Positions 23,084-36,600 of a stretch of 64,000 nucleotides of DNA are shown piece by piece. Every line of letters begins with the position of its first letter. The first letter of the stretch is position 1. The notes under the pieces were generated by a model that saw only the letters and a program-made list of their open reading frames with translations, had not been told where the DNA came from and made no database searches. The stretch is from Casuarius casuarius (lineage: Eukaryota > Chordata > Aves > Casuariiformes > Casuariidae): positions 4,397,505 through 4,461,504 of the forward strand of contig PTFA01000024.1 of the NCBI GenBank assembly GCA_003342895.1. The letters are read 5' to 3'. The position numbers and the translations under genes are program-made.

Positions 23084-25820
23084 AATTGAAGAGAAGGTGA
23101 ATGCAAGGTAAGGCTGGTAGAACTACCACTATTACTGCCTTGTGAATTCAACGTGGAACATTTGCCACAGCTTCAGTCGACTGCTGTAACATCCGGTACA
23201 GGTTTAACCTGTTTCAAGACCACCAGTGAGTCTATGTATAGCGGTGGTCTTCAAAACAATTCAAGCAAATTCTGTACTGCTGCTGCAAGACTGCTACCAG
23301 TCCTGAGTCAGCTATCTTGGCAGTGATTGTATTATACTGCACTAAAACACTGGCGATAAGTCTAGTTTAGACTTAATACTCTTAAGGGATTTACAAAGTC
23401 TGCCACTAAATAGATCTGTGCGAGTACAAACCTAACACACTCGTGAAACTCTTAGCTGGCCTGTTGGGAGGATGATAGGCAGCTATTGATCTGATATTGA
23501 CTTTTAAAATGTTTGCAGTGATCTTTATGCACTGAAGCTCTTAGATGCTGAAACCTGCACGCAGGAAAGGGTGTTCAGCTTACCTACACTGCTATGAGCT
23601 ACTCAACAAATCTTCACTTTCTGTCTCCTTCCTAAGACCCCTCCTCCTTAAGCTCTCTGTCTGAGTTCTTGTGCAGGTGTACATGCCCATTTATTAGCAA
23701 AATTTGGTGCTAGCTGAAGCAATATCAGGTTCCTGACTAACGTGAAAAAAATACAAATTTGTTTCAGATAATGAGAATTTTCAGGTAAGTGACATTTGGA
23801 TAATTGGGACTATGCTCTAGTTATATCCCAATGGCCTCTTTATATGCTTTATCTTCTCTCAATCAAAAATCTTTGTTTTTTTCTCCTTTTATGTTCTCAG
23901 CAGTTCTTTAGGGAGATAAAGTTAGCAGACACATTTTCCTAACATAGAAATACCTCCTTCACCATTTTTCTTTCTATTAGTATTTAAATAAATCTATCTC
24001 TGCTATTGAATATGGGAGAAGACATAGACTCAATGTTTTGATCTTAAAAAGACTAGGCTAATGAAATTCTAATTCAGGTAAGAACCATTATCTCTCCCTT
24101 AGAGTAAAAATTTGAAAACACCCTTTATAAGGAGAATATAAACGATACATCAAAAATATGGTGACAGGCAGTAATAATAGTTCTTAAAAGCCATATGTAT
24201 AAGGAATCCTGGTGTTAACTGAGTAGATGCTTAGGGACACTTCATGCATATACAGAATTCATTTATCTTGTACTAACTGCAGGGAGGAACAAGGATGTTA
24301 TCCTTAGAGAGATGACACCTGCAAACTTTTGTGCCTTCCAACTCATACCCTCCATTTCGCTGACACTTCCATGTCTGCAGACGTGTGCAAAGCCAATAAG
24401 ATAGCAGTACAAATTATTCAAGTAATAACCCAGCTATGAACATCTATGGCATGTTGTTCTCTAGCCTTTGTAAATGCTGCTCCAAGTCTACATCTACCTC
24501 CGCATCACTCTCCTGGGCGTTAATATTGATATCTAGGACATCTTCCAGGAATTACACAGGACATAAAACCACTGTAGCATTAGAGTACTCATCTTTAGGC
24601 CAACTTCTTACAGCCAGAGTTCTCTTCCCTATGGGTTGTTTCATTTTTGCGTGATTACTCTGGTTAGTTGAAAATCCTGAAAATGGATGTGGAAACTTCT
24701 CCCACAGCAGCATAACAGTGACCTTAATTTCTATTGCAGTTGCTGAATAAGGCCCTTTTACTTTTCCTCCTATGCAAGGGAAAAAGTGAAAGCACTGACT
24801 GAGACATGATAGACATTATCAATATATGATGTGAAAGTCTAATGCTCATCACAAGAGGTCAATTTAGTGCTGAAAGGTTGTGAACTCAAGTGAAGTCAAG
24901 TATTTCCTGAGTACTCTTATAAATACTGTCCATTCAATTCAAATATCTGTTCTCATGCCTGTTTGGCAAAAGTGTTTTTCATCTTTATTTTCCCTGCAGA
25001 TCAGTTAGTTACAGATTTGAATGACAAATACAATGGCAAAAAGATTTTGCAGGGTCTCTGATTTGTTGCCTTCACGGAGCTGCAGTCCTACTCCAGAGCT
25101 GGTCAGAACACTAAACAAACATTTTGGCATCACCACTGAGGGAGCTCTTCTGCTATATTTGCACTTGGGACTTTGAGGAGTTTTTTGCATGGAGGAAAAT
25201 ATTTATAAGTTGTCTAACAATGTTAATTCAGACTAATAGCTTGTCAAAAGCAGCAGATGTTAAAGACAAAAAATGTATAACTGCCCCTTAATGTCATCAA
25301 ATCTAAAAGGCTTGTATAGGGATAAAGTTCAGTAATCAGCAGTTGGGTTGGATTTGAAATTAATCAATTAAAACTGATGCAGCCAGAAGCTTGAGCAAAA
25401 TGAAAAGAGAACTGACTAAGCTGACCACCACATCTATTTGATTTGGCATTGATAGAAGAAAGCAAGCTGTCTGAGCTTTACTATTCCCTAATATAGTAGT
25501 ACATCTCAGAATCAATCAGGTCTCATTTTCTGAACCTAAGACGTTCCTGACCAAACTAAACCTGAGAAACCCAGGACAGATAACACCAGTGCCAACTCTG
25601 CTGAACAGCTACTAAAAGGTAAGACTTATTTTCTGCTGTCAGATTATTTTTACTCTTGCTTCACTCTTACTGCCTTTCCTTACTCTATTTTTTCTTTACC
25701 TTCTTCTAGAAAAGAATTTCACTTAGCCAACCAAACTGCATCTTCTGCAATAGTGATGTGACAAGTCTTTCCACAAAGGCAACTAAAAGCAGTATCTTAA
25801 ACAGACTGAACACTAATATA
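23084..25820. other. AT-rich noncoding DNA
   Basis: I see no gene, RNA or repeat that I can name. Frames are 61-72 codons long and resemble nothing. Confidence 0.6.
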
Positions 25821-25900
25821 TCATAGATCACAGAAAAATAGAGGTTGGAGACCACCTCAGGAGGTCATCTCGTCCAACCTGTGGTTCAAAGCAAAGTCAG
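25821..25900 (-). mobile_element. CR1 LINE 3' end, minus strand
   Basis: TCATAGATCACAGAAAAATA, GAGGTTGGAGACCACCTCAG, GAGGTCATCTCGTCCAACCT and a TTCAAAGCAAAGTCAG segment follow the reverse complement of the avian CR1 3' terminus in order (TCATAGAATCACAGAAT, GTTGGAAGGGACCTC, GATCATCTAGTCCAACC, CTCAAAGCAGGGTCA). Divergence is moderate. Only about 80 bp of the tail remains, as is usual for 5'-truncated copies. Confidence 0.9.
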
Positions 25901-28900
25901 CTGCATTTGCTATGTTTCAAAGTATCTGGTATCTTTCTTTAGCAGTGGAATTTCCTTATAAAGATGCTCCAAAGCTGAGGGGAAAGAAAGTAAACTTAGC
26001 TGTTAAAATAAAAGCCTTACTTAATGTTTTACATTTCAAAGGCTTAAACTGTTTCCCCCATTTTTTTATGCTTAAAAAAGCTTCAGAAAGGTTTTTTGGT
26101 ACTAGTGTTTGTCTCAGTAAGACCACCCTAAGATCTCTGAACTTTAAACCCTAAGCAGTGTTTAGCGCTTGCTATGTAAGGAGCAAGCAACATTTACCTA
26201 GTTTTCTCTCTAGACCAACTGTTTTTGTCACTACGCTTCAAACCCAGCATTATTCAAGATTTTCCATAAATACCTAGGGATCCACATGAAATGTTGGGAC
26301 TTTACTGAAAGCTTGCGTCCAAGCATATCATCCATGGCTAAGGAGGAACAGCACTAGCACAAGGGTGAAAACTGTATTAATAAGAAGATATAATGATGGG
26401 GGCTTGCAGGTTTTGAGGGAAGGAGCTATACTAAGTGGAAAAATGACAAAGAGTGAATGAAAGACATTCTGAGTTCTGTGCTAACCTACCTAGTACCAGA
26501 GACATTTATTACAGGAGAGTAGATTGAAGCTAACAAATACAGGCCTTCTCTGACTTTAAAGTGAATGACAGAGAAAGAAAAAGGAGTCCTGCAAAAATGA
26601 GACATAGGGAAGCTACTGCTCTTGATGCAGCCATGAACTTAGGCACACATGCTCTACTAAACCAAAACACTTTCTCAGCACAGAAATATTTGCATATTTG
26701 AATTTGCAACATAGCAGAACATCTTGGCCAGTTAGTTACTGGTCTAATACATGTTTAATTATGTACAGAAAGTAGCCTAGCCTTGGATGTGAATAACATC
26801 AGTTTGTGGTTAGGAGACTTTTCTAATGTGCTCAGGTCCATCTCAAACAGCGCAGGTCTGATCAGGTCCTGCATATGTCCAAGGCATTGTCCTAATCATT
26901 AGTCTGTTCTTTGGGGATACACAGATCAGCACAGTTTAGAAAGTCTTGTCCTGCAGCTCTTTCTTCTGCGTACCTGACCTGACTGGTACTCTGAAGCCAC
27001 CTCTATGATAGCAGATATCTACCAAAAACCAAAGAAATCCAGCTAACATTCGTAGCCCCTGGAAAAATGATTCCCAAAACTGCTAAACTTTTACAATGTC
27101 CCTGGACTACCTTTGATCCAGACAAGTGAGCACACTCCCAAACAATATGCATGCATGATTTGTGGGTTAGCATGGACTGGACCCCATTCTCAGTAGGCAG
27201 TTTGTATGTTTCCACTTTAATTTGAAGAATAAGAGAGTTTTCTAGCATGCAGATGGGCTGGTCCATTTGGCTTCAGTTCCTCAGAAATTTTTCAGTCCCG
27301 TTCCAAAGCTGAGCACTTTCCCATTAGTGGGATTCAAATGGAAAGGGAATTTAGGTGCCTTCAAGTTAGGTAGATTCTAGATAGGAAGCCTAAGAGTAAA
27401 TGAAAGCATTCAAAACAACAGTCATATTTTATCTATTTAAAGATCAAACCCTAACTCAACAAATTCATATTTAAAAAAAAGCCAGACATCCTCTTAGTTT
27501 CTGTTTCAATATGAACAGTGATCTGATTTAAAAAAACACACTTCAGGTAGGACAGAGTGAAATTTGTATGCCTTTGCTTATGCCCATTTTAGCAGTATGA
27601 ACATTTCTTGCATCAGACTTGGATATACTTAATAATGTTATGGTTCATTCTGTGGCTTTGTAGAAGTGAAGATATTTTGCTTCAGCTGATTTCTCTTCTC
27701 TGAAGTGAGAAAGTAAACCAGTGCAATGAACAGAAAGATTTTTTAGACCAGAAATAGAGTTAGAGAAGTAATGAGAAATTTATGAATAACATGTTATATT
27801 TCATGTGGTCAGTCTTTATGATCCATGTAAGCAGAATAAAAAGGTAAAATACTTAACTGTTTTTATTTCACTGTTTTTACTGCTAAGGAATAAGACCATT
27901 CAACTTAGACGCCAAAGTGCAAATGTTGGTATGGAAACAACAAATCAATTTCCCTTAGATTACTTTTTTGAAGTCAGCAGCATGACATTCCAAAGTCAGT
28001 GTACATAACAATATGTATTTATCAAGTATTTACTTAGGAGTTTGGGGCATTTAAATTAAAAATTAATCTCTATTTTCTTTTTCTTTTTTAATACTGGACA
28101 CAGTTTTTAGGCATGTTAACTAGGTCATATTCAGTTGCATAGGGTTAAAAAAGTGAAAGAAAAGACACTTTCCTTGAATCTTTGACTAGCTTCAAGTAAG
28201 AGATCATGTTTTTCTAACTATCTTGCAGGAGAACAACTGGAAACCTGCTTCTGTTTGTTTGGTACTGTGACTTTAATGAATGAAAAAAGGTTTTAGAAAA
28301 TGCAGACACTCCTCTAAGGGTTAGCTGAGACATAAGGTACAGACCAAGGAAGGACTTTATACAAACTTTGCATGTGGAAATGTTAAATGGACATCATTAG
28401 AAAGTTTGGATAACAGGCATTCAGTGCATCATTTTGAAGCTCAGTGACCTTTCATGAGATGTATTCAAAAATCATTCATGAAGTCTTTTTGTGTGATCTC
28501 CTGAGATTTATAGGGGCTTTTTTTAGTGTTTTCTGCAGCCTAAAGCTGGAGATGCTACAAGACTAGTTGCATTCTCTTGCCTAATGTAATGGGCCTTGAA
28601 ATTAAAACATACATACATTTTACAGCATAATAAACAATCCCATTTCCAGATATTAAAACTCACAGCTCAAAACTTTTTCACGCAGAAAGCAAAACTTTGA
28701 AAAACCTTTCCCTCTATTTAAATTTTTATTCAGATATTGAATATATATAAAATTTCATGAGCCTGTTAAATTTTCTGGGTAGCCTTTTAAGGGGCACTAG
28801 TTACATGCTTTTAGCTAATGGCTATACATTTGTGTATAATAGATAAATATCTACTATAATTGCTATACATAACTACACATTTAGAAGCAGTTGAAAGCAC

Positions 28901-30285
28901 AGTGATATTAAATCTAACCTAGAGCTTTTTAGCATTTCCTCTGACAATTTTCTGTTATGGGATTATTCATTCCAAAGTGCTATATCTACAAAGGAAACAG
29001 TGAGAGTGCTCCCAGTCCTGATAATCATGCAACATAAAGGGCTTGAAGTTCTAGCTGTAGCCGGGTAAATTACAGAATACGTGAATTTGCTTAGGAAATG
29101 ACAGGTGTAATGAACATGGAAGTACCATCTAGTAGGGACAGCTGTCAGTGGGACTAAGTTAGTTCAGTGGTTTTGACAGATTTCACCTGTGGGTCATTAT
29201 TTTATCCACATATGAATAATGATACAAAAAGTCTTTGGGAAAATAAGACTGTAAATGCCCAAAAGTTAAAAAGAAAATAAAATACCTTTATCATGTGCAT
29301 TGTTTTGTATTTTTTTTTCTTAGTTAGAAATAGGAATTACGATTCTCTTCTGATAAGAAATAGACCTGACTACAGTATAATCCTTGGCATATCACAAACA
29401 AGGTTTGCAAGTTCGTATTAGCTTTCCTTTCCAGAAACAAATGAGCACATTTAGGGGGAGAATTTAAATTTAGAGGGATTAAAATTTAGAGGGAGAGCAG
29501 CTTCTCTTGGGGTCTAGTGATCTAGTTCTTTGAGATGACATAGTTGTTTTTCAGAATTTCTATTTGGTTAAGCCCTTGTGGGTCTCAGCTGGCAGCACTC
29601 CAGCTTCCCAGGGAAAATGGTTTAAATGAATGTCAAATTATCACAATTTCATTTTCTGTTATTTTTAGACCAATTCATCACTCCATTTATCTTGTAGTTC
29701 TGACCCCTCCCCCTAGTTTTGCCAGTAATTCCCCTCTGCTGGAGGCAAGAGAACAACTCACAGCATAATGTTTAGGCAACACAGTTTGTCCTAAAATTGT
29801 GTGAGCAAATTGTAGGCAGGGAATTGCCAACCTTCTGTAAATTGTCCTAATAATGATATTTAAAATATAGATGGGGTGTCTTTTATTAGATGGCTGATGT
29901 ATGGCATACAGCTGGTCACAAAAGCTTGTCAAATAACATCGAATACAGCTTGTATCTGGTCCATAAAAGGGATTTATTTGTTATTAGATGTGCCTAGAAT
30001 GTTACAGCATGTAAAGGCCTCATAGCCACACAAGTAGCACTTTGTTCCCAAATCTTCTGTGATGATTAGTTCTGTTGAAAAATTATCAGGCTAGCCAGAT
30101 TCTGCAGGGGATGAAAATGCATCATCTGTTGACATAAAGTAATCTTTGTGTTGCTGGAAAAGATGATTTCTTATAATAAATTACTTTGTTTTGAACATAT
30201 CAGAACAGGAATCTGAACTAGATAATAACCATATTTGGTTGATGTTTATTTAAAGATAAGTACTGGAGAGAATAGTATTAATCAT
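25901..30285. other. AT-rich noncoding DNA
   Basis: I see no gene. A local near-tandem repeat of AAATTTAGAGGGA lies at 29466-29495. Frames of 60-87 codons are unremarkable. Confidence 0.6.
29461..29497. repeat. 17-bp imperfect tandem repeat
   Basis: AAATTTAGAGGGA occurs at 29466-29478 and again at 29483-29495, separated by TTAA, with a related TTTAGGGGGAGAA just upstream. It is a local slippage or duplication product. Confidence 0.7.
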
Positions 30286-30287
30286 GC

Positions 30288-30860
30288 TTAGGGGGGAACT
30301 GGCAGCAGGGGGCCTTCAGTTCCTCTTTCGCCACTTGTTGCCCCTTTTCTAGCAGCCTGGGCTAGCTCCGGAGCCTGGCTTTCAGCACGTGCAGAGCCCT
30401 TAGGCCCCACGTGAGGACCAAGCATTGGGCAAACATCAGGAGCACAGGGAGCCCAGAGCTGTGAGGAGCAACGGAGCCAGGGCATTGCTCTCCCGGGGCA
30501 GTCTCGGGTGCGAGGCTGAAATCAAACCCATGTGGAGTCAGAGGTGGGGCGCCTCGCACAGCACACTGCGCCTGCCTCCTCCTCCTCCTCTTGCGCTTGC
30601 GTATTGCACAGCCCAACCTGACGTTTCTGCCACTGTCTACCACTGCAGCTTTGCTCCAGCCTTTTTCCTTTCCCTGTCTGTGCTCTCTGCAGTTCACTAG
30701 GAAGACCATCGATTACATTCATAGCATCAAAAGTGTTCGCATCATCAGACCCCATGCCGCTGGAGCCCTATCTTCATCCCCAGCTCAAATGAAAAATAGG
30801 CTCCATAACGGCCATAAATCTGGGCCTGCTTCTGTGGCAAACGTGCCCTAGCCATCAAAA
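30288..30860. other. GC-rich island with a possible splice acceptor
   Basis: The composition shifts to GC-rich with many CpG, including CCCGGGGCAG and GGGGCGCCTCGC, and a (CCT)n run near 30575-30591. A pyrimidine tract (CTTTTTCCTTTCCCTGTCTG then TGCTCTCTGCAG) ends at 30692, which resembles a 3' splice site. The downstream frame stays open to 30851 (about 52 codons after the CAG), but the peptide resembles no family I know. Several other frames overlap on both strands, as expected in GC-rich DNA. Possible identities are a regulatory CpG island, a noncoding RNA start region, or chance. Confidence 0.35.
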
Positions 30861-33575
30861 TCTGCAGGCTACTGTGTCAATGATCCTTTCCTCTCCTGAC
30901 TCTAAGCACAAAATGTGCTTTCATTTCCTCGGGGTTAGCATTTAACAGCTAGATCTGAAACAGTACACTATTTTCTGCTAGGCTCCTCTCTTCAGCGTTT
31001 CTCACTGTACAGCTGTCTTCAGTCTCAGCACTCTAGAAGCCACGAATCATATTGTAAAGTACATATCTCTCCCCATGCAACACATGGCAAACCTAAGCAT
31101 TATCTCAGCCAAGTCTAATCCTCAATGCGTAAAGTGGCAACACCAAAGTCTCTTTTCTAACCTGTTTACTGAAGATTCAAATTGAGAAACCATCTCCCAT
31201 TCGTTCCGAGGCCAAACAATACTTACACAAGTTAATTCTATAGGTTATTGCCCATATCTGTGACACTTTTTGGACTGGTTGGGCTATGATTAGTCTTTCA
31301 GAATTGCAGAAGGAGATGAGGGCTACAGAAGAATATGAACTTTTTGCTATTTTCCTGGTCTTACTAACGTCAAGCCTAAAAATGGAAATATTACATATAA
31401 TTTTCTGTCCTACACCATATGCTATCACTCTGAAATGCTAAGAAACCATCAATCATTCAGCAGGCATGATAGGGATTTTTTTCCCCTAGATTTACATTTT
31501 GCTTTTGTCTGCACATCATAATTACTAGATAGTATTGCAAAGTGTTCAGTACTGAAATTTTTCCAGATGATGAATTACATCCCTTTTAATTGTGTCCCTG
31601 AATGTTTCCTGCTGTTTGCGGCATCCCAGATCCCTCATTCGTACAAGAAGCAGCCCACTATTGCTTTCCATATGAAAGATGATATATATGCCACTGACAA
31701 GGGTCCCCTAAGACTAGATACTGGCCACAGATTTTTACTACAAAAATATCAGGAATGAAATATTGTGTGCATGCATTTTAAAAAGTGTCTTGCAATGGAT
31801 TAAATTAAAATAAGTTAGAGGTTTTTATTTAAAGTGGTTAAACTGAAATAATACGGCTTGAGTAGTGCAACCTCAGAAAGTCAAACGTCTACCCAAACCT
31901 GAGGAATGCAGGACATGAGCACAGTTAGGAAATTAGCAGCTAAAACAACCTGTCTTTGCAGCCAACAGGCACAAGGGAGTGATGCTTGTATGATGTCTTG
32001 CCAACTTTGTCTCCCTAACCTGAACAATAATTACTTATTTTTAGCAGTGACAGCTACAGATGGCTTTCAATGCAAGCTTGAAACAAAGTCTGACCTTGAT
32101 TAGTATCTGGTCTACTAACACATCTTCAGAAAGAAGTAGAAGTGGTTACTCACCACAGATATTGTTGCTAGACAAGTGTGCTTGATGACTAGTATGTTTT
32201 CCAGAAAGCTCAGTGTTCTTCTGATGTATCCTCTGGGACTTGGAAGAACTTTTCTATTCTTCTTCTTTTTTCTCCTGATACAGGAAATATGTGAAAAGCA
32301 AGTGGGTTAGCTATTTATTGACAACTCTTAAGAGTTCAGCTACTTTTTCTTTCTCCCCCCGCCCCCATCTAAATCCACCAGCTGATTTTTCTCAGTTTTC
32401 TGCTTCATAATCTTTTTCCATAAGGGAGATATTTTATCTAATATCACTCAAGGAATAAAACATATTAGGAAATAAACATTGATTTATGAAAAGTAATAGG
32501 CTGAACTGGTTTCATGCCTAGTAACTCAAAGCTATCAGAATTTCACTACTGCTACTGATATTGTGGTTCAGGATTACACTTCCCTTCTTTTTCAGATCTC
32601 AGATATCCTTCTTAGCCACCACATTCTGTATCTGTTATTCCTATTTGGATTGAAAATATTTCTCTTGGAATAAAGGAAAAAAAGACACTTCCACTCTCAG
32701 GCTAAATATCGGGGCAATGGACCAATCATTCCTATTGTACATATCTATCTATATGTGAATACATGAGATTCACATCCTGCTCTGAAAGTGCATGGCCTGT
32801 GGGTTTCTGTGGCATTATATGCTCCAAAGAACACATATTATGCATTCAAAAGAATTAAAAAAAAATGTGGCCCTGCCATTTTTAACCTACCAAATGTTCT
32901 GTTGTTCAGAGTAACCGAGGCAGGCTCACTTCGTCATGTAGCCCACTAGTGTCTGAGTCCTCAGCTTCGGTTTCCTTTCACCTGAGAGAAATCATCTTAT
33001 TTTGCTGCAAAACTGTCCCTGTTCCAGGAAGCATCCTTTTTGAAACAGGTTAAGTCTTTTGCTGTTACATCCTCTTTACATCCTGGGTTTCCTTCTCTGA
33101 CAACGGCACCTGTCAAGTGGAAGTGGTGGTCAAATTTGTACATTTTCTCTGAAATACTGTAGACAGACAACTTTATGGCTTCACCTCTGTCGACCAAAGA
33201 TGCATTTCCACTACACACTAACTCAGCCCTCAGCCTGCACACATTTACAATAAATTTTAGTTTCAGTATGCAGTCTAACAGGTAGATCTCATACCATTTG
33301 TAACAAGTTATAGTGAACTTTTAAATCCAGCACAGTGATCTTAAGAGAAACTGTTGACTAAGGCTGAGGCTGTGGAAGCGGACTAATCAGGTAAAGAAGC
33401 GCAAAGCTGTTTCAAATTTGAAAACCCTGACAGGCAAAAAGAGCAAGGTGATACCTCCAAAATACCTAAAATCATTTTTGTTTTCATTAAACCAGGCAAA
33501 TTCTACAACATTGGTGACATGTTTAATGATAGCAAACCATCACTCCCTTTAGCTTTTACAGAACTGTGCAGAACA
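30861..33575. other. AT-rich noncoding DNA
   Basis: I see no gene or identifiable repeat. Frames are 63-83 codons. A poly-C run lies at about 32355-32366. Confidence 0.6.
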
Positions 33576-33576
33576 T

Positions 33577-33605
33577 GGCGGGCGGGTGGAGGGGGGCGGG
33601 GGGGG
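33577..33605 (+). other. G-quadruplex-type G tract
   Basis: Runs of three or more G occur at 33580-33582, 33584-33586, 33591-33596 and 33598-33605, separated by loops of 1, 4 and 1 bases. This satisfies the standard G3+N1-7 rule on the plus strand. The surrounding DNA is ordinary AT-rich sequence, so the tract is abrupt. Folding is not shown by sequence alone. Confidence 0.75.
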
Positions 33606-36600
33606 AAGAGATTTCCTTAAAAAGTAGGCAGGTATTATGACTATTTGCAAATGAACATGTTTTCGATCCCCCAAAGTATTGTGTGTGAGACATACATTGA
33701 AGAATGGCAACAGTAAATTTTATCCTACTGTACAAAAGATTAAGTGTTTCTAATGGTCTCCTATTCGATATTCACAAAAATAAATTTGGGTGACTTTTCT
33801 AGTTTTTTTTAAGTAAAAAACACCATTCAGAAGTATGGTTTGATAATCCACACTGCATTTTAGTAGCCTGAGATATATTACCAGCTTTATGAAAAGCTCT
33901 GGTGGGACATAGAAAGTTGGAATACCTGTAATAATTTGGTGATATAATATAATAAACTGGGTTTATTAGCAGACATTCCATTTTACTATAACTTAGACAA
34001 AAACAATGTGTTTCAGGTAACGTTAGGCTCCGAAGTGAAAGCAGTCCATGCTCATACAGCTTCTAACCTAACAGGGACATTCAGAGTTGAGGGAATGTGT
34101 AACTGGCAATATGTGGCAACACATGCCAGAGCTCTGTCACTTCAGTTTTTCCAGGTGAGAATGAGAATCTTTGGTCATGGCTGGAAGTCTGAACTGGGAA
34201 ATTTCCATTTTGTGAAAGGGACAGTTTCTGTCAGATGACCACTTCTGCATAGAATTCACTGGCTAGTGGCAGTCCAAGAGAACAGCCTACAGTGACGTGG
34301 GTGATAAGCACAGGTGACAGGAAAAATGAGGTGTTAAGGAGAAAAAGGCAAGAAGAAACCATTCTGCAGTAAAGATAATGTAGCTTTATTAAATTTTACT
34401 GAATATTAATCACCCTGCACTAATGTAGATATTCTTAGGACATGTCTACACAATCGATTAAGTTCCATATTATGATTTCAGTCATAGCTATATGTAACCA
34501 GTTAAATTTCATCAGCACTTTCCAAACATCAAATGTGGCCACAGGTTGACCATTATGTCACCATGTCTAAACAGGAAGTTGACACCTAAAAGGTTATGGG
34601 AGGAAGGAACTGCCTGTACCTCAGCTTAAACCCTCATGTAATTGATTTCTTAAGCACTCCTTATCTAAGCTGTTTGACTCCATAGGGGAGTCAGCTAACC
34701 CACAGCTGGATTCAGCCAAGACCTAAGAACTGAGGATATGAAGGTACATATTGCATATTGTCCATTTCCAAATAAAGAATTTATCTTTAGCTACTACAGA
34801 ACGAGGTTTAAACTCACCTGTTGGACTTTGCCTGGAACAGTCATACAGCTACTGCTAAGACTTACTGAGGGAGCTTTCAACTGCGTGAGTAGTTCTGGTC
34901 CCCTGATCTGATAAGAATCCAGGACTACTCCCTTTGCATGCAGATAGCATGAAGTGTTGCCTACACTTTTCGACTAAAATTCACACCATTTCCCACACTG
35001 TATTGCTTCACTTGCATTTTACTGTAGCTTAAATGCGTATTAGGTTAAACATGAACGCAAGATTAGAACACCCCTGGGTGAGAAAACCTATTACATTTTG
35101 AAAGATATTCTGCAATCTAATTATTCATATAATCAACTGTTAGTTCTTTGACATTCCTTTTTATGTATTACTGTTTTGTCAGAAACAATAAGTTCGAGGC
35201 TGCAGTTAACACAAAGTGGAATAAACCTTTATACTCAGCGTTTAAGTACTGTACACTCATCTTGTTTAACCAAGCTCTAGAAAGCAGGCAACCATCAAAA
35301 TACAAAAGGCTTGGCAAGAGAATGAAAACACAGACTTGAGGAAAGGGAGAGGTAAGAAACTGAGTTACAAATGATCTTTGAAGAAATGTTATGTTGACAA
35401 GGTTAAAAGAAGTGTTGAGAAAGAACAGGAGGCGGAGAAGGGCAAAACAGTAATTTCAGATAAATGGTGTAATAAGAGGACACAAGGGGAAATGACAGCA
35501 TGGCCTTAGAAGGATGGACAGAATCAAAAGGAAGAGCAGTTACTGTAGCTGGAAGGCGAAGAAATAATGGAGAATGCATGGGAGGAGAAAAGGTGAGGAA
35601 GATAAAAACATTGATCAGGTTAACTTTCATAATAGATTCCTGGCTGGATGCTTTACTTGTATCTTCCACTAGCAATTACTTTCATTTTTCTCAGCTATAC
35701 CTTTTCATTTTCTTCAGTACTTCTAATCCTAAGAAATTAATGGACTTAGTAAAGTGAAGGTGAGATAATGATGACAGGATCAAATTTGCTGAATATAAGG
35801 GCTAGTTTGCCTTTAGAGGTTTCAAAACTGAGATGTTTGCAGTTCTATTTTCTTTTTACATACTCAGGCAACATTCCAGGGTACATAAAACAGAAATGAG
35901 TAAATGCCTGAAAAGGCAAAAGCAGATTTAAAAATGTAGAAGAACAAATACGTAAAATAGAAATAGTCCTAGTTTGAATGGATCAGCATAACATTTATTG
36001 ATAATGTACTTATATTTCTCTTACATTCAAAGTAATAAACTCCTAAACAAAGCAACCTTTCTGTTTGTTTATGCATGATGACTCCCATTTAAAGAAACCA
36101 AATATAATGATTCTGCTCTCATTGTTCTGGCTAGGATTTGAAAAAATGGACACAGTTAAGGTAACATGCTCCATGTGTCAGCCAGTGACTTTCTGGTAGA
36201 CAAAACACCTTTAGCTGTCCATAAGAGAGCCTGCCAATATATCCAACATATGCCTAATTCTTGTTAGCCCAAGCTACAAGAATTTTTTCTCAAATCCTTC
36301 AGGATTCTGTCAGGCTTCTTTTCTCTCTTTTTCTGATTGCCAAAAGTATGAAATGATTACTGTTTTCTTCATCCTATATGCTTACAATTTCCCTTCTCTG
36401 TGATTGTCATTTCTTCATATATTTCTCTTTTCCTCCCCTACTCCTGGTTTACCTTTATTTTTTAATATTTTGGTCCTTTAGTTATTTTTTTGACTGTAAA
36501 GATCTGCTGTTCTGCAAAACAAATCTCAATATTTCACCATTACTCTCAGGACTGCCAAAGAGGACTACAAATTGCTGGGGGCGGCGGGGTTCATTTTGTT

